NCBI RefSeq assembly: GCF_011734195.1
Contig: NZ_JAANTH010000002.1
Coordinates: 682,001 to 746,000 of the forward strand
DNA: 64,000 bases
DNA from: Halobacterium sp. R2-5
GTDB lineage: Archaea; Halobacteriota; Halobacteria; Halobacteriales; Halobacteriaceae
Direction: 5' to 3'
A program made the translations under genes and the position numbers. Under the pieces are notes generated by a model. That model was not told where the DNA came from. It saw nothing but the letters and a program-made list of their open reading frames with translations, and did no database searches. Every line of letters begins with the position of its first letter. The first letter of the stretch is position 1. Shown here in pieces: positions 1 through 7,837 of this stretch.

Positions 1-107
1 TCGGCGCCATTCTCGGGGAGAAACGCGTCGACGTCGGCACGATCGTCGACGACGTGAAAGAGCGCAAGCCCGACGCCGACGTCGTCTCCGGCTCCGGCGA
101 CAACTAG
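1..107 (+). CDS. C-terminal fragment of an unidentified protein
   Basis: Only the last 34 residues and a TAG stop are inside the window; the frame is open to the left edge, starting at base 3. The visible tail is highly charged (a GTIVDDVKERKPDADV stretch) and ends in a Ser/Gly/Asp tail, with the G/C-rich third positions of the neighbouring genes. It converges on the next gene with about 100 bases between them. I do not recognise the family, and so little protein is visible that no function can be suggested. Confidence 0.55.
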   Translation, partial: GAILGEKRVDVGTIVDDVKERKPDADVVSGSGDN

Positions 108-208
108 CGGCTCCTCGGTCCTTCTCGCGACGACTGTCGGCTCCGTGAACAGTCACGGCTGCGCCTGTCGATCCAGATAGGGAGGAATCGCGGCGCTGTT
201 CGCGTGCG

Positions 209-757
209 CTACTGGAAGCCGCGCCCGACCCCGTCGTCATCGACGAGGTCGTCGAGCTCGGCGTCGAGCAGCTCTTCCGCGTCCGCGAACTCGTCGGCGA
301 GGTCGTCCATCGCGTCCGGCCGGCCGTACGGGTCGTACTCCATCGGCCCGAACGCCGGGCTCTCCAGGGCGTCCATCACGTCGTCGAAGAAGTCCTCCGG
401 GGTCGTCGGCGCGTCCGCGTGCGCCCGCACGACCTGCTCCAGCTCGCTCGCGCGGTCCTCCGCCTCGTCCTCGTCCTCGACGGGCTGCTGGACGGCGAAC
501 CGGCCCGAGTCGCCGTCCGGGAGGTAGTCCGCGAGCCCGCCGTCGACCTTCCGCGCGACCCGGGCGCCCACCCCGCGCACCTCGAAGGGGTTCTTCGCGT
601 ACGTCTTCAGGTGGTAGACGCCCCGCGACGGGTGCCCGAGGTAGAAATCCTCCCCGACGCCCGACGCCCGGTCGCCGGCGAGCGCGCGCCACTCGTCCGG
701 GTCGGCGTTCGACTCCACCACGTCAGAGACGATGTCCTCCCAGTCCCGTACTCGCAT
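209..757 (-). CDS. Conserved haloarchaeal protein, function unknown
   Basis: 182 residues, strongly acidic. The first 100 residues look like a folded domain, with a compact segment around residues 38-70 (YLGHPSRGVYHLKTYAKN) rich in aromatic and Gly residues. The rest is a Glu/Asp-rich helical region with an acidic tail. There is no signal peptide, membrane segment or recognisable motif. The ATG at 757 is the first good start, and the region just upstream holds a palindromic stretch and the divergent L21e promoter. Codon use and composition match the neighbouring core genes, so it is probably a genuine haloarchaeal gene. Its location beside the L21e-RpoF operon gives no firm hint of function. 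Confidence 0.7.
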   Translation of the reverse strand: MRVRDWEDIVSDVVESNADPDEWRALAGDRASGVGEDFYLGHPSRGVYHLKTYAKNPFEVRGVGARVARKVDGGLADYLPDGDSGRFAVQQPVEDEDEAEDRASELEQVVRAHADAPTTPEDFFDDVMDALESPAFGPMEYDPYGRPDAMDDLADEFADAEELLDAELDDLVDDDGVGRGFQ

Positions 758-864
758 TGCTCACGTCTAACGCACAGGCCGACTTGAGTGCGTCGCACGC
801 CGAACGGCTGCTGACTGCTTCAGTTGCGTGGCTCACGGGTCGCTTCGCTCCCCGCTCGCATTAA

Positions 865-889
865 CGTGGCCTCACTCCGTTCGGCCACG
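865..889. repeat. Short palindrome between divergent genes
   Basis: Two 7-base arms (CGTGGCC at 865-871 and GGCCACG at 883-889) enclose an 11-base loop. It belongs to the GC-rich hairpins with CTCACTCCGTTCGG-type loops seen in several haloarchaeal intergenic regions of this window. It sits just upstream of the L21e TATA element and could be a terminator-like or repeat remnant. Confidence 0.5.
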
Positions 890-901
890 CGCGTAACGTG
901 C

Positions 902-910
902 GTTTTATAA
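902..910 (+). promoter_or_regulatory. TATA element of the L21e operon
   Basis: GTTTTATAA lies about 34 bases upstream of the L21e ATG at 940, giving a predicted transcript with a leader of only a few bases, as is usual for haloarchaeal operons. Confidence 0.5.
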
Positions 911-939
911 CTTCGACGGGAGTAATCGGGCGTACGACT

Positions 940-1233
940 ATGCCGAGCTCCAACGGACCCCTCAACAGCTCACGCGAGAAGCTCTCGAACGACCCGCGCG
1001 ACCGCGGCACGTCCCCGCCCCAGCGCGCCATCGCCGAGTTCGACGAAGGACAGAAGGTCCACCTGAAGACCGACCCGAGCACGGCCGACGGCCGCTTCCA
1101 CCCACGATTCGACGGGCTCACGGGCGAAGTCATCGGCAAGCAGGGCGACGCGTTCAAGGTCGAGATCAACGACAACGGCAAGGACAAGGTCGTCATCGCG
1201 TCGGCGTCGCACCTCCGCGCCCAGCAGGACTAG
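940..1233 (+). CDS. rpl21e: 50S ribosomal protein L21e
   Basis: 97 residues, the normal length of the archaeal/eukaryotic L21e family, a protein of the large ribosomal subunit near the central protuberance. The sequence carries the typical N-terminal Gly/Pro-rich, basic segment ([19 protein letters not shown]) and the SH3-like barrel with [20 protein letters not shown] chose the ATG at 940: the in-frame region further upstream overlaps the TATA element and encodes nothing family-like. The stop is one base ahead of the RpoF start at 1235, so the two genes form an operon with the DUF655 and RsmA genes, an order widely kept in haloarchaea. Confidence 0.96.
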   Translation: MPSSNGPLNSSREKLSNDPRDRGTSPPQRAIAEFDEGQKVHLKTDPSTADGRFHPRFDGLTGEVIGKQGDAFKVEINDNGKDKVVIASASHLRAQQD

Positions 1234-1234
1234 C

Positions 1235-1594
1235 ATGACCATCTTCAAGGAAACGCTCGACGAGGAGTTCCTCACCGTCTCCGAGGCCAAGGAGCTGCTG
1301 GCCGACGTCGAGGCCGAGCGCGCCGCCGACGAGGACCGCGAACTCCGCTTCGAGCTCGCGCGCGCGGTCGAACACGTCAACCGGTTCGCCGTCCTCGAAC
1401 CCGAGGAGTCCCGCGAGCTCGTCGACGAGCTGCTCGCGCTCGACCACCTCGACGACGAGGCCGTCGCGTACAAGATCGCGGACCTCCTCCCGCGGACGCG
1501 AACCGAACTCCGCGCCGTCTTCGCGCAGGAGCGGTACGCGCTCTCCGGCGACGAACTCGACGACGTTCTCGACGTCGTCGCGAAGTACGCCTGA
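1235..1594 (+). CDS. rpoF: DNA-directed RNA polymerase subunit F (Rpb4)
   Basis: 119 residues. RpoF/Rpb4 pairs with RpoE/Rpb7 to form the stalk of archaeal RNA polymerase, which binds exiting RNA and helps promoter opening. The sequence is the all-helical Rpb4/HRDC-like fold: a first part with the SEAKELLADVEAER helix, then the conserved EAVAYKIADLLPRTRTELRA block and the C-terminal LDDVLDVVAKYA helix. It lies one base after L21e and 60 bases ahead of the DUF655 gene, the order L21e-rpoF-DUF655-rsmA being conserved in archaea and supporting the call. Confidence 0.95.
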   Translation: MTIFKETLDEEFLTVSEAKELLADVEAERAADEDRELRFELARAVEHVNRFAVLEPEESRELVDELLALDHLDDEAVAYKIADLLPRTRTELRAVFAQERYALSGDELDDVLDVVAKYA

Positions 1595-1654
1595 CTCGGC
1601 GACGGCCGGCCGCAGTGCCGACGTTTAAGTGTCGGCTGGGCGTACCGGTTGCAC

Positions 1655-2224
1655 ATGAGTGATACGTCTTCGACGGACGACGAGGAGTACGCCGTCGTCC
1701 TCGATTTCCTCGCGCACGGCCGCTCCGACAGCGGCCGCGGCTACGGCGACGGCCCGCTCGCGTACGCCGTCTCTACGGACCGGTTCGTGCTCTACGAGCT
1801 GAGCCTCGACCCGACCGCGGACATCTCGATTCTCGACCGCGTGCGCATCCGCCCGGACTTCGAGGACGGCGTCGAGCGCGGGCACGTCGTCGACTACGAG
1901 GACCTCTCGGACGGCGCGCGCTCGGAGCTCGACTACGTCGTCGAGGACGTCGTGGAAGCGAACGAGCAGCGCTTCGTGGACTTCTACAACGACGCCCAGC
2001 CCATCTCCCTGCGGCTCCACCAGCTCAACCTCCTGCCGGGCATCGGCGACAAGCTCCGGGACAACATCCTCGACGAGCGCAAGCGCGACGGCCCCTTCGA
2101 GAGCTTCGAGGACGTCGAGGAGCGCGTCGACGGCCTCCACAACCCCGAGGAGATCATCGTCGAGCGCATCATCGACGAGATGCGCGAGGACGACCTGAAG
2201 TACCGGAACTTCGTGGACTCGTAG
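1655..2224 (+). CDS. DUF655 family protein with helix-hairpin-helix motif
   Basis: 189 residues. DUF655 proteins occur throughout archaea beside rpoF and rsmA; their role is not settled, but the helix-hairpin-helix (HhH) suggests nucleic acid binding, perhaps in ribosome biogenesis. Here residues 1-110 contain an OB-like beta region (ISILDRVRIRPDFEDGVERG), and the HhH is at about residues 123-140 (LNLLPGIGDKLRDNIL), followed by a helical tail. I chose the ATG at 1655 rather than the TTG two codons earlier because it directly follows the short upstream spacer and gives the usual MSD-type start. The gene is in the L21e-rpoF-rsmA operon. Confidence 0.9.
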   Translation: MSDTSSTDDEEYAVVLDFLAHGRSDSGRGYGDGPLAYAVSTDRFVLYELSLDPTADISILDRVRIRPDFEDGVERGHVVDYEDLSDGARSELDYVVEDVVEANEQRFVDFYNDAQPISLRLHQLNLLPGIGDKLRDNILDERKRDGPFESFEDVEERVDGLHNPEEIIVERIIDEMREDDLKYRNFVDS

Positions 2225-2275
2225 GCCGGAGGACAGAAGGTAGCCTTTAGGGAACGCCGGCGGATACTCCCGCCA

Positions 2276-3115
2276 ATGACTGACTCGCGGGACCCCGACG
2301 CGCTGATTCGTCGCGCTGGCCGCCCGAACCCCGACCGCGACCAGCACTTCCTCGTCGACGACCGCGTCCTCGACCGCATCCCGACGTACGCCGACGACTT
2401 CGACACCGCTCACGTCCTCGAAATCGGCGCGGGGACGGGCGCGCTCACCGACCGCCTGCTCGACCACGCCGACCGCGTGACGACCGTCGAGCGCGACCGG
2501 GAGTACGCGGCGTTCCTCCGGGAGGAGTTCGCCGACGAGATCGCCGCCGACCGCCTCGCCGTAGTCGAGGGCGACGCCCTCGACGTCGAGTTCCCGGAGT
2601 ACACGTGCTGCGTCTCGAATTTACCCTACGGCGTCTCCAGCGAGGTGACGTTCCGGCTGCTGCCGGACGGCCGGCCCGCCGTCCTGATGTACCAGCTGGA
2701 GTTCGCCGAGCGGATGGCCGCCGACCCGGGGACGAGCGACTACGGCCGTCTCTCCGTGGCGACCCAGCACTACGCGGACGTGGAGGTCGTCGAGACCGTG
2801 CCGCCGGAGGCGTTCGAGCCCCAGCCCCGCGTGGAGAGCGCGGTGGTGCGGCTGACGCCCCGCGACCCCGACTACGAGGTCGCCGACGAGCAGTTCTTCT
2901 TCGACTTCGTGAAGGCGCTGTTCACGCAGCGCCGGAAGACCGTGCGCAACGCCATCCGGAACACGGTCCACATCTCGGGGCTCGACGACGGCGACGCGGT
3001 CGTGGACGCCGTCGACGAGGAGATTCTGGGCGAGCGGCCGGGCGACCTCTCGCCGGCGACGTTCGCGGCGCTGGCGAACGTCGCGCTCGGCATCCAGGAG
3101 GGTAGCGGAGCGTGA
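2276..3115 (+). CDS. rsmA: 16S rRNA N6,N6-dimethyladenosine transferase RsmA/KsgA
   Basis: 279 residues, normal for archaeal KsgA/Dim1. It dimethylates two adjacent adenosines in the 3'-terminal hairpin of 16S rRNA late in small-subunit assembly, using S-adenosylmethionine. The N-terminal DQHFLVDD motif, the SAM-binding VLEIGAGTGALT loop (about residue 46-58), acidic VERD at the end of strand 2 and the catalytic NLPYGVSS motif (canonical NLPY) are all visible; the C-terminal helical domain (FDFVKALFTQRRKTVRNA) is also typical. It is the last rRNA-related gene of the L21e operon, and its stop overlaps the next start by four bases. Confidence 0.96.
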   Translation: MTDSRDPDALIRRAGRPNPDRDQHFLVDDRVLDRIPTYADDFDTAHVLEIGAGTGALTDRLLDHADRVTTVERDREYAAFLREEFADEIAADRLAVVEGDALDVEFPEYTCCVSNLPYGVSSEVTFRLLPDGRPAVLMYQLEFAERMAADPGTSDYGRLSVATQHYADVEVVETVPPEAFEPQPRVESAVVRLTPRDPDYEVADEQFFFDFVKALFTQRRKTVRNAIRNTVHISGLDDGDAVVDAVDEEILGERPGDLSPATFAALANVALGIQEGSGA

Positions 3116-4302
3116 CGACGACAACGTCGACGCCGCCGCCGTACGTCGACGTCGCTGTCGGCGGTCTCTCGACGGCCGAGCAGGTCGCCATCTCCCTGGT
3201 CACGGTCGCGGCGCTGCTCGGCGTCGTCCTGCTGTCCCGCCGGGAGTCCGCGCGCCGCGAGGGCCGGCGCTCCAGCCTGCTGGCGACGGTCGGCGCGACG
3301 GCGGCGCTGGTCGTCGCGACGGTCGTCATCGTCGTGGTGTGGGACGCGGAGACGACCGCGTGGGCGGCGCTGTCGGGATTCCAGGTGCAGGCCGCGATGT
3401 TCGTCCGGGCGTTCCTCACCGTGGTGTTCCTCGTGGCGGTGTACGTCGGCACGGGGTTCATCCACCGCGGCATCGAGCGCTTCCTCAAGCAGACGAAGGG
3501 CGTCACCGAACACCAGGCCGAGGTCACGTACCGCATCGTCCAGATCTCGGTGTACGTGCTCGCGGTCGTGGTCATCCTCGGGTTCTGGAACGTCAACCTC
3601 TCCGGACTGCTCATCGGGGCGGGGTTCGCGGGCATCGTGCTCGGCATGGCCGCCCGGCAGACGCTCGGGGCGGTGTTCGCGGGGCTGGTGTTGATGTTCT
3701 CGCGGCCGTTCGAGATCGGCGACTGGGTGAAGGTCGGGGACAAGGACGGCATCGTCACGGACATCACCATCGTGAACACGCGCTTGCAGACGTTCGACGG
3801 CGAGTACGTGATGCTGCCGAACGACTACGTCGGCGCGAACGAGGTGATAAACCGCTCGCGGAAGGGCCGCCTGCGCATCCACGTGGAAGTCGGGGTCGAC
3901 TACACGAGCGACATCGACCGGGCGATGGACATCGCGAAGGAGGCGATGGGCGAGGTCGACGACATCCTCTCGGTGCCACGGCCGCAGGTCGTCCTGAAGG
4001 AGTTCGGGGACTCCGCGGTCCTCCTGGACCTGCGGTTCTGGATCGACAAACCGAGCGCGCGCCGGCGGTGGCGCGCCCAGACCGCGGTCATCGGCGCGGT
4101 GAAGTCCGCCTACGACGAGGCCGGCGTGAAGATTCCGTTCCCGCAGCGCGAGGTTTCGGGGCGCGCGGAGACGGGCGGGTTCCGCGTGAACGACCAGCCG
4201 TCGGTGGCGGGCGAGCCCGAGCACGCCGACCAGCCGGGGTCGGCCGTGCGACAGGACGACGAGGTCAGTGACGCCGACGAGGGGGACGAGACGGATGAGT
4301 GA
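3112..4302 (+). CDS. MscS-family mechanosensitive ion channel
   Basis: 396 residues. Small-conductance mechanosensitive channels open under membrane tension and release solutes on osmotic downshock. Hydrophobic segments lie at about residues 22-41, 58-80, 97-116, 143-160, and a Gly/Ala-rich pore helix pair at about 163-197 (LIGAGFAGIVLGMAARQTLG), the hallmark of MscS TM3. It is followed by the beta domain (RPFEIGDWVKVGDKDGIVTDI, LPNDYV) and the alpha/beta cytoplasmic cage. The last 60 residues are acidic and likely disordered. Start is GTG at 3112, overlapping the rsmA stop (GTGA), so translation is probably coupled. Confidence 0.93.
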   Translation: MTTTTSTPPPYVDVAVGGLSTAEQVAISLVTVAALLGVVLLSRRESARREGRRSSLLATVGATAALVVATVVIVVVWDAETTAWAALSGFQVQAAMFVRAFLTVVFLVAVYVGTGFIHRGIERFLKQTKGVTEHQAEVTYRIVQISVYVLAVVVILGFWNVNLSGLLIGAGFAGIVLGMAARQTLGAVFAGLVLMFSRPFEIGDWVKVGDKDGIVTDITIVNTRLQTFDGEYVMLPNDYVGANEVINRSRKGRLRIHVEVGVDYTSDIDRAMDIAKEAMGEVDDILSVPRPQVVLKEFGDSAVLLDLRFWIDKPSARRRWRAQTAVIGAVKSAYDEAGVKIPFPQREVSGRAETGGFRVNDQPSVAGEPEHADQPGSAVRQDDEVSDADEGDETDE

Positions 4303-4873
4303 CCTCGCGGACCGCCGCGGCACGGAGACGACGGTGTACCAGCCGGCGGAGGACTCGCTGCTGCTGGCGGAGGCGGCCGTCGAGGAGGTCGACTCGCGAG
4401 CGCGCGCCCTGGAGGTCGGCACCGGCTCGGGGTACGTGGCGGCGACGGTCGCCGACGAGGTGGGCGCGCGCGTCGTCGGGTCGGACTTGAACCCGTACGC
4501 GTGCGCACAGGCTCGCGACCGCGGCGTGCCGGTGGTGCGCGCGGACCTCGTCTCGCCGTTCCGCGACGATGCCTTCGACGTGGTGCTGTTCAATCCGCCG
4601 TACCTGCCGCGGGACGAGGACGCCGAGCGGGACGACTGGATGGAGGTCGCGCTCTCGGGCGGGGAGACGGGCCGCGAGGTCGTGGAACCGTTCCTCGACG
4701 CCGTGGGCCGCGTGCTCGCGCCCGACGGCTTCGTCCTCCTGCTCGTGAGCACGCTGACGGGCGTGGAGGAAGTCGTGGAGTACGCGGGCGAACGCGGGTT
4801 CTCGGCGGCGGCGGTCCGCGAGGAGTCCCACTCCTTCGAGACGCTGACCGTCCTCAAGCTCTGGGATAACTGA
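4295..4873 (+). CDS. HemK2/Mtq2-type protein-glutamine or RNA/DNA methyltransferase
   Basis: 192 residues with a Rossmann methyltransferase fold: SAM motif ALEVGTGSGYVAA at about residues 37-50, acidic residue in GSDLNPYA, and the catalytic FNPPYLP (NPPY) typical of HemK/PrmC enzymes that methylate the glutamine of the GGQ loop of release factors. It lacks the extra N-terminal domain of bacterial PrmC, so it fits the shorter archaeal/eukaryotic HemK2 group, which acts on aRF1 with Trm112. I chose the ATG at 4295, overlapping the end of the channel gene by eight bases; the GTG at 4268 adds only residues from the acidic tail region. Substrate is inferred, not shown. Confidence 0.9.
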   Translation: MSDLADRRGTETTVYQPAEDSLLLAEAAVEEVDSRARALEVGTGSGYVAATVADEVGARVVGSDLNPYACAQARDRGVPVVRADLVSPFRDDAFDVVLFNPPYLPRDEDAERDDWMEVALSGGETGREVVEPFLDAVGRVLAPDGFVLLLVSTLTGVEEVVEYAGERGFSAAAVREESHSFETLTVLKLWDN

Positions 4874-4892
4874 AGAACATATTCCTGTACGA

Positions 4893-4902
4893 CAAATATT
4901 AA
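4893..4902 (+). promoter_or_regulatory. TATA element of the metE pair
   Basis: The AT-rich run AAATATTAAA ends 25 bases ahead of the ATG at 4928, which fits leaderless transcription of the metE gene pair. Confidence 0.5.
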
Positions 4903-4927
4903 ACAGGGGCATGGCGTATCGGTCGGT

Positions 4928-5917
4928 ATGGACCGCATCGCGACCACGCCCGGCCTGTTCCCGCTCCCCGACGACGCCAAGGAGGAGCTCGCGGACCTCA
5001 AGGGCCACCAGAAGCACGACCTCGTCAGCGGCGACGAGCGACCCGAAATCGAAGCCGCCTACGGCCGCGTCCGCGAGGAGCTCGTCGGCCTCCAGCGCGA
5101 CGCCGACCTCGACCGCGTTGTCGAGGGCCAGGCCCGCTGGGACGACATGCTCGCCCACCCCCTGACCGTCCACGACAACGTCGAGACGGGCGGTATCGTC
5201 CGCTACTACGACAACAACAACTTCTACCGCGACCCGATCGTGGAGGGCGAACTGACGTTCTCCGGCGATCTCGCCGAAGACCTCGAAGCAGCGAGCGAGC
5301 TCACCGACGACCTGCAGGCGGTCGTCCCCGGCCCGTACTCGCTGTCCGAGCTCGCGACCGACGACTACTACGGCGGCGACGCGGAGTTCCTCGCCGCCGT
5401 CGCCGACTTCCTCGCGGGCGAAGTCGAGGCGTTCCCCGACGTCGAGACGGTCTTCGTGCTCGAACCGTCGCTGGTCACGGACCCGCCCGCGGAGGGCGAA
5501 GACGAGCGCGCGAGCGACGCCATCGACACCGTCGCGAACGCGGCGGACGCCGACGTCGTCGCGCACACGTACTGGGGCGCCCTCGAAGAGAAAGTCCACG
5601 CGCACCTCCTCGACGCGGGCGTCGACGCGGTCGGCTACGACTTCGTCACGAACCACGAGGACAACCTCTACAACGTCACCGAGTACGGCACCAAGGACTC
5701 GGTGGCGCTGGGCGTCATCGACGGTCAGAACACGCTCGTGGAGTCCCCGGAGACCATCCGCGAGCGCGTCGACTGGTTCCGCGAGTCCGTCCCGGACGCC
5801 ATCGAGTTCGACGACGCGTACGTGACCGCGAACACGGGGCTGTTCTACCTGCCCGTGAACCGCTTCGAGCAGAAGGTGCAGGCGCTGGCCGACGCCACCC
5901 GGGAGGTGACGGCATGA
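4928..5917 (+). CDS. metE: Methionine synthase, cobalamin-independent, N-terminal-like subunit
   Basis: 329 residues. It has the fold of one half of cobalamin-independent methionine synthase (UROD/MetE-like TIM barrel): N-terminal TTPGLFPLP in place of the usual GSYP, VVPGPYSLSELA corresponding to the GP motif, and a VTANTGLFYLPVNRF end. In haloarchaea MetE is split in two consecutive genes, and this is the first, lacking the His-x-Cys zinc site. It probably assists the catalytic partner encoded next, whose ATG overlaps this stop (ATGA). An AT-rich stretch with ATATTAAA around 4895-4902 lies about 30 bases upstream of the ATG and is a good TATA element, so the transcript likely has almost no leader. 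Confidence 0.88.
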   Translation: MDRIATTPGLFPLPDDAKEELADLKGHQKHDLVSGDERPEIEAAYGRVREELVGLQRDADLDRVVEGQARWDDMLAHPLTVHDNVETGGIVRYYDNNNFYRDPIVEGELTFSGDLAEDLEAASELTDDLQAVVPGPYSLSELATDDYYGGDAEFLAAVADFLAGEVEAFPDVETVFVLEPSLVTDPPAEGEDERASDAIDTVANAADADVVAHTYWGALEEKVHAHLLDAGVDAVGYDFVTNHEDNLYNVTEYGTKDSVALGVIDGQNTLVESPETIRERVDWFRESVPDAIEFDDAYVTANTGLFYLPVNRFEQKVQALADATREVTA

Positions 5918-7023
5918 GCTCGAACCGCGAGCAGTTCCGGCCCGACGACCACGACAGCGACCACTTCCTGCTGACGACCGTCGTCGGCTCGTACCCGAAG
6001 CCGAAGTGGCTCGACCGCGCGAAAGACCTCCACGAGGACAGCGTTGCGACGCAGTCGCAACGAGGCGGAGGCGGTGAAACCGCCGGAGTGGCGGACTTCG
6101 GCGACGAGGAGCTCGAAGAGGCCGAGGACGACGCCGCCCGCCTCATCACCGAGGAGCACGAGCGCGCCGGCCTCGACGTGGTCGTGGACGGCGAGATGCG
6201 GCGCAACGAGATGGTGGAGTTCTTCGCGGACCGCATCGAGGGCTACGAGTTCAACGGCCCCGTGAAGGTCTGGGGGCACAACTACTTCGACAAGCCGAGC
6301 GTCGTCAGCGACGTCTCCTACGACGAGACGTGGCTCGTCGACGAGTACGAGTTCACCGCGAGCGTCGCGGACAGCCCCGTGAAGGTCCCGATCACGGGCC
6401 CGTACACGCTCGCGAACTGGAGCTTCAACGAGGCCTACGACGACGACGAGGCCCTCGCCTACGACCTCGCGGACCTCGTCAACGAGGAGATCGAGAAGCT
6501 CGTGGACGCGGGCGCGCGCTACATCCAGATCGACGAGCCGGCGCTCGCGACCACCCCGGACGACCACGCCATCGTCGGCGAGTGCCTCGAACGCATCGTC
6601 GCGGACATCCCCGAGGACGTCCGCATCGGGCTGCACGTCTGTTACGGCGACTACTCGCGCATCTACCCCGAGATACTCGAGTTCCCCGTCGACGAGTTCG
6701 ACCTCGAGCTCGCGAACGGCGACTACGACCAGCTCGACGTCTTCACCGAGTACGAGTTCACGAAGGACCTCGCGCTCGGCGTCGTCGACGCTCACGTCGC
6801 CGAGGTCGAGTCCGTCGAGGAGATCGAGGCGAACATCCGGAAGGGCCTGGAGGTCGTGCCGCCCGAGCGGCTCACGGTGAGCCCGGACTGCGGCGTGAAG
6901 CTCCTCCCGCGGGAGGTCGCCTACGAGAAGATGGCGAACCTCGTCGAAGCCGCGCGCAACGTCGAAGCGGATCTCGACACGGGTAACGTCGACGTGCCCG
7001 CTGCGTCGCCCGCCGACGACTAG
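5914..7023 (+). CDS. metE: Methionine synthase, cobalamin-independent, catalytic subunit
   Basis: 369 residues. It transfers a methyl group to homocysteine to make methionine; in archaea the donor is thought not to be free folate. The catalytic zinc ligands are visible as GLHVCYGDY (His-x-Cys) and SPDCGVK (C-terminal Cys), and TTVVGSYPKPKWL, ITGPYTLA and QIDEPALA are the core MetE motifs. It overlaps the preceding metE gene by four bases, and its TAG stop overlaps the convergent zinc-protein stop in a CTAG. Oddity: residues about 44-57 (ATQSQRGGGGETAG) are encoded by two adjacent DNA palindromes and interrupt an otherwise conserved acidic helix; see the repeat at 6042-6084. Confidence 0.93.
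   Translation: MSSNREQFRPDDHDSDHFLLTTVVGSYPKPKWLDRAKDLHEDSVATQSQRGGGGETAGVADFGDEELEEAEDDAARLITEEHERAGLDVVVDGEMRRNEMVEFFADRIEGYEFNGPVKVWGHNYFDKPSVVSDVSYDETWLVDEYEFTASVADSPVKVPITGPYTLANWSFNEAYDDDEALAYDLADLVNEEIEKLVDAGARYIQIDEPALATTPDDHAIVGECLERIVADIPEDVRIGLHVCYGDYSRIYPEILEFPVDEFDLELANGDYDQLDVFTEYEFTKDLALGVVDAHVAEVESVEEIEANIRKGLEVVPPERLTVSPDCGVKLLPREVAYEKMANLVEAARNVEADLDTGNVDVPAASPADD
6042..6084. repeat. In-frame double palindrome inside metE
   Basis: Two hairpins lie back to back: arms CGTTGCGAC (6042-6050) and GTCGCAACG (6054-6062) around GCA, then GGCGGT (6070-6075) and ACCGCC (6079-6084) around GAA. They encode a low-complexity Gln/Arg/Gly segment unlike the flanking acidic helix. The layout resembles the intergenic GC-rich palindromes elsewhere in the window, suggesting insertion of such an element without breaking the frame. 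Confidence 0.6.
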
Positions 7024-7292
7024 ACGGCTTCTCGCCGCAGGTCGTCGACGTGGTCTCGACAGACCACGTCCTGCATCACGGCGTCGCGTTCGGTCTGTGT
7101 CTCCGCGGCGACGACCGCGCTCGTGTCCTCGACGAGGTCGTAGCCGCCGGTAGCTCCGCAGTAGAGGCACTCGCCGCCGTCCGTGCCCGCGAAGTGCTCG
7201 GCGACGCACTGCTCGCAGACGGCCAGCGGTTCCACCCCGGCGGCGACGAGTCGGTACGCGGTCCCGGTCCTGTTGCAGACGACGCAGTCCAT
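7020..7292 (-). CDS. Small zinc-binding protein
   Basis: 90 residues with three CxxC pairs (CVVC at residues 3-6, CEQC near 26-29, CLYC near 42-45) and a final CRDH, giving eight possible ligands, enough for two zinc ions in a treble-clef or rubredoxin-like arrangement. The central part is acidic and Thr/Ala-rich. Small zinc-finger proteins are abundant in haloarchaea and mostly uncharacterised; roles in transcription or protein contacts are possible but not shown here. It converges on metE with overlapping stop codons (CTAG at 7020-7023). Confidence 0.75.
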   Translation of the reverse strand: MDCVVCNRTGTAYRLVAAGVEPLAVCEQCVAEHFAGTDGGECLYCGATGGYDLVEDTSAVVAAETQTERDAVMQDVVCRDHVDDLRREAV

Positions 7293-7464
7293 ACGGTGGT
7301 CTCGCGCGCCGGCTACGAGAAACCCCGGGATGGGCGAACACGTGAACGAGGCGTCCGTTTCGACCGTTTCACGCCGGGTACGGTCGTCTTACGCAGAGAT
7401 GGTCGGCGTTTCCCCGCACACCGGTCCAATTAACAAACACGGTGGACCGGCTTCGTGGAGACGC

Positions 7465-7737
7465 ATGGCTAGCAAGATGCAATCGGACAAGAGCGAACAG
7501 GCCGCCAAGAAAACGGGCCGAGACCCGTTCGTCCTCGGGTCGATGATCTCGATTCCGCTGTCGTGGTACTACTTCTTCGTGAAGGGCGACCGCCAGCGTG
7601 GGCTCTTCGTCGGCCTGTGGGCGCCGACGCTGCTGGCAATCGGGAGCTACTTCCGGCAAGCCAGGATGAACGAGATGATGCAGGAGGGCCCGGGCGACAT
7701 CGTCGGACGCGTCCAGCGGATGGTGCGCGAGCAGTAA
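7465..7737 (+). CDS. Small membrane protein, function unknown
   Basis: 90 residues. A basic, soluble N-terminus (ASKMQSDKSEQAAKKTGRDP) is followed by two hydrophobic segments at about residues 24-38 and 46-58 (SMISIPLSWYYFFV and GLFVGLWAPTLLAIG) forming a likely hairpin in the membrane, then an amphipathic Met-rich tail. The ATG at 7465 lies about 33 bases after a TATA-like AATTAACAAA at 7428-7437, whereas the frame upstream of it overlaps this element, so 7465 is the better start. I do not recognise a named family; similar short proteins are common in haloarchaeal genomes. Confidence 0.75.
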   Translation: MASKMQSDKSEQAAKKTGRDPFVLGSMISIPLSWYYFFVKGDRQRGLFVGLWAPTLLAIGSYFRQARMNEMMQEGPGDIVGRVQRMVREQ

Positions 7738-7815
7738 CGCGACCGCTGGCGCCCCTTTCTTCGAACGCCGAACCGCCTGTAGGCGACTGGACACAAGCGA
7801 CGGCTTACTATCGGC

Positions 7816-7833
7816 GTCCAGTGCGAACTGGAC
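7816..7833. promoter_or_regulatory. Dyad between TATA element and start of the sulfatase gene
   Basis: Perfect 7-base inverted repeat GTCCAGT-GCGA-ACTGGAC, lying between a TATA-like CTTACTATC (about 7804-7812) and the ATG at 7838. A dyad over the expected transcription start is a typical repressor site position; no regulator is identified. Confidence 0.4.
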
Positions 7834-7837
7834 TGCG

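Noticed and set aside
6042-6084. Palindromes in metE as insertion of a complete transposable element
   Set aside because: They are short, carry no gene and no target-site duplication is visible; only a repeat-type insertion is supported.
4928-7023. The two metE genes as one gene broken by a frameshift
   Set aside because: Haloarchaea normally have two separate MetE genes; the ATGA overlap and two complete barrels show two proteins.
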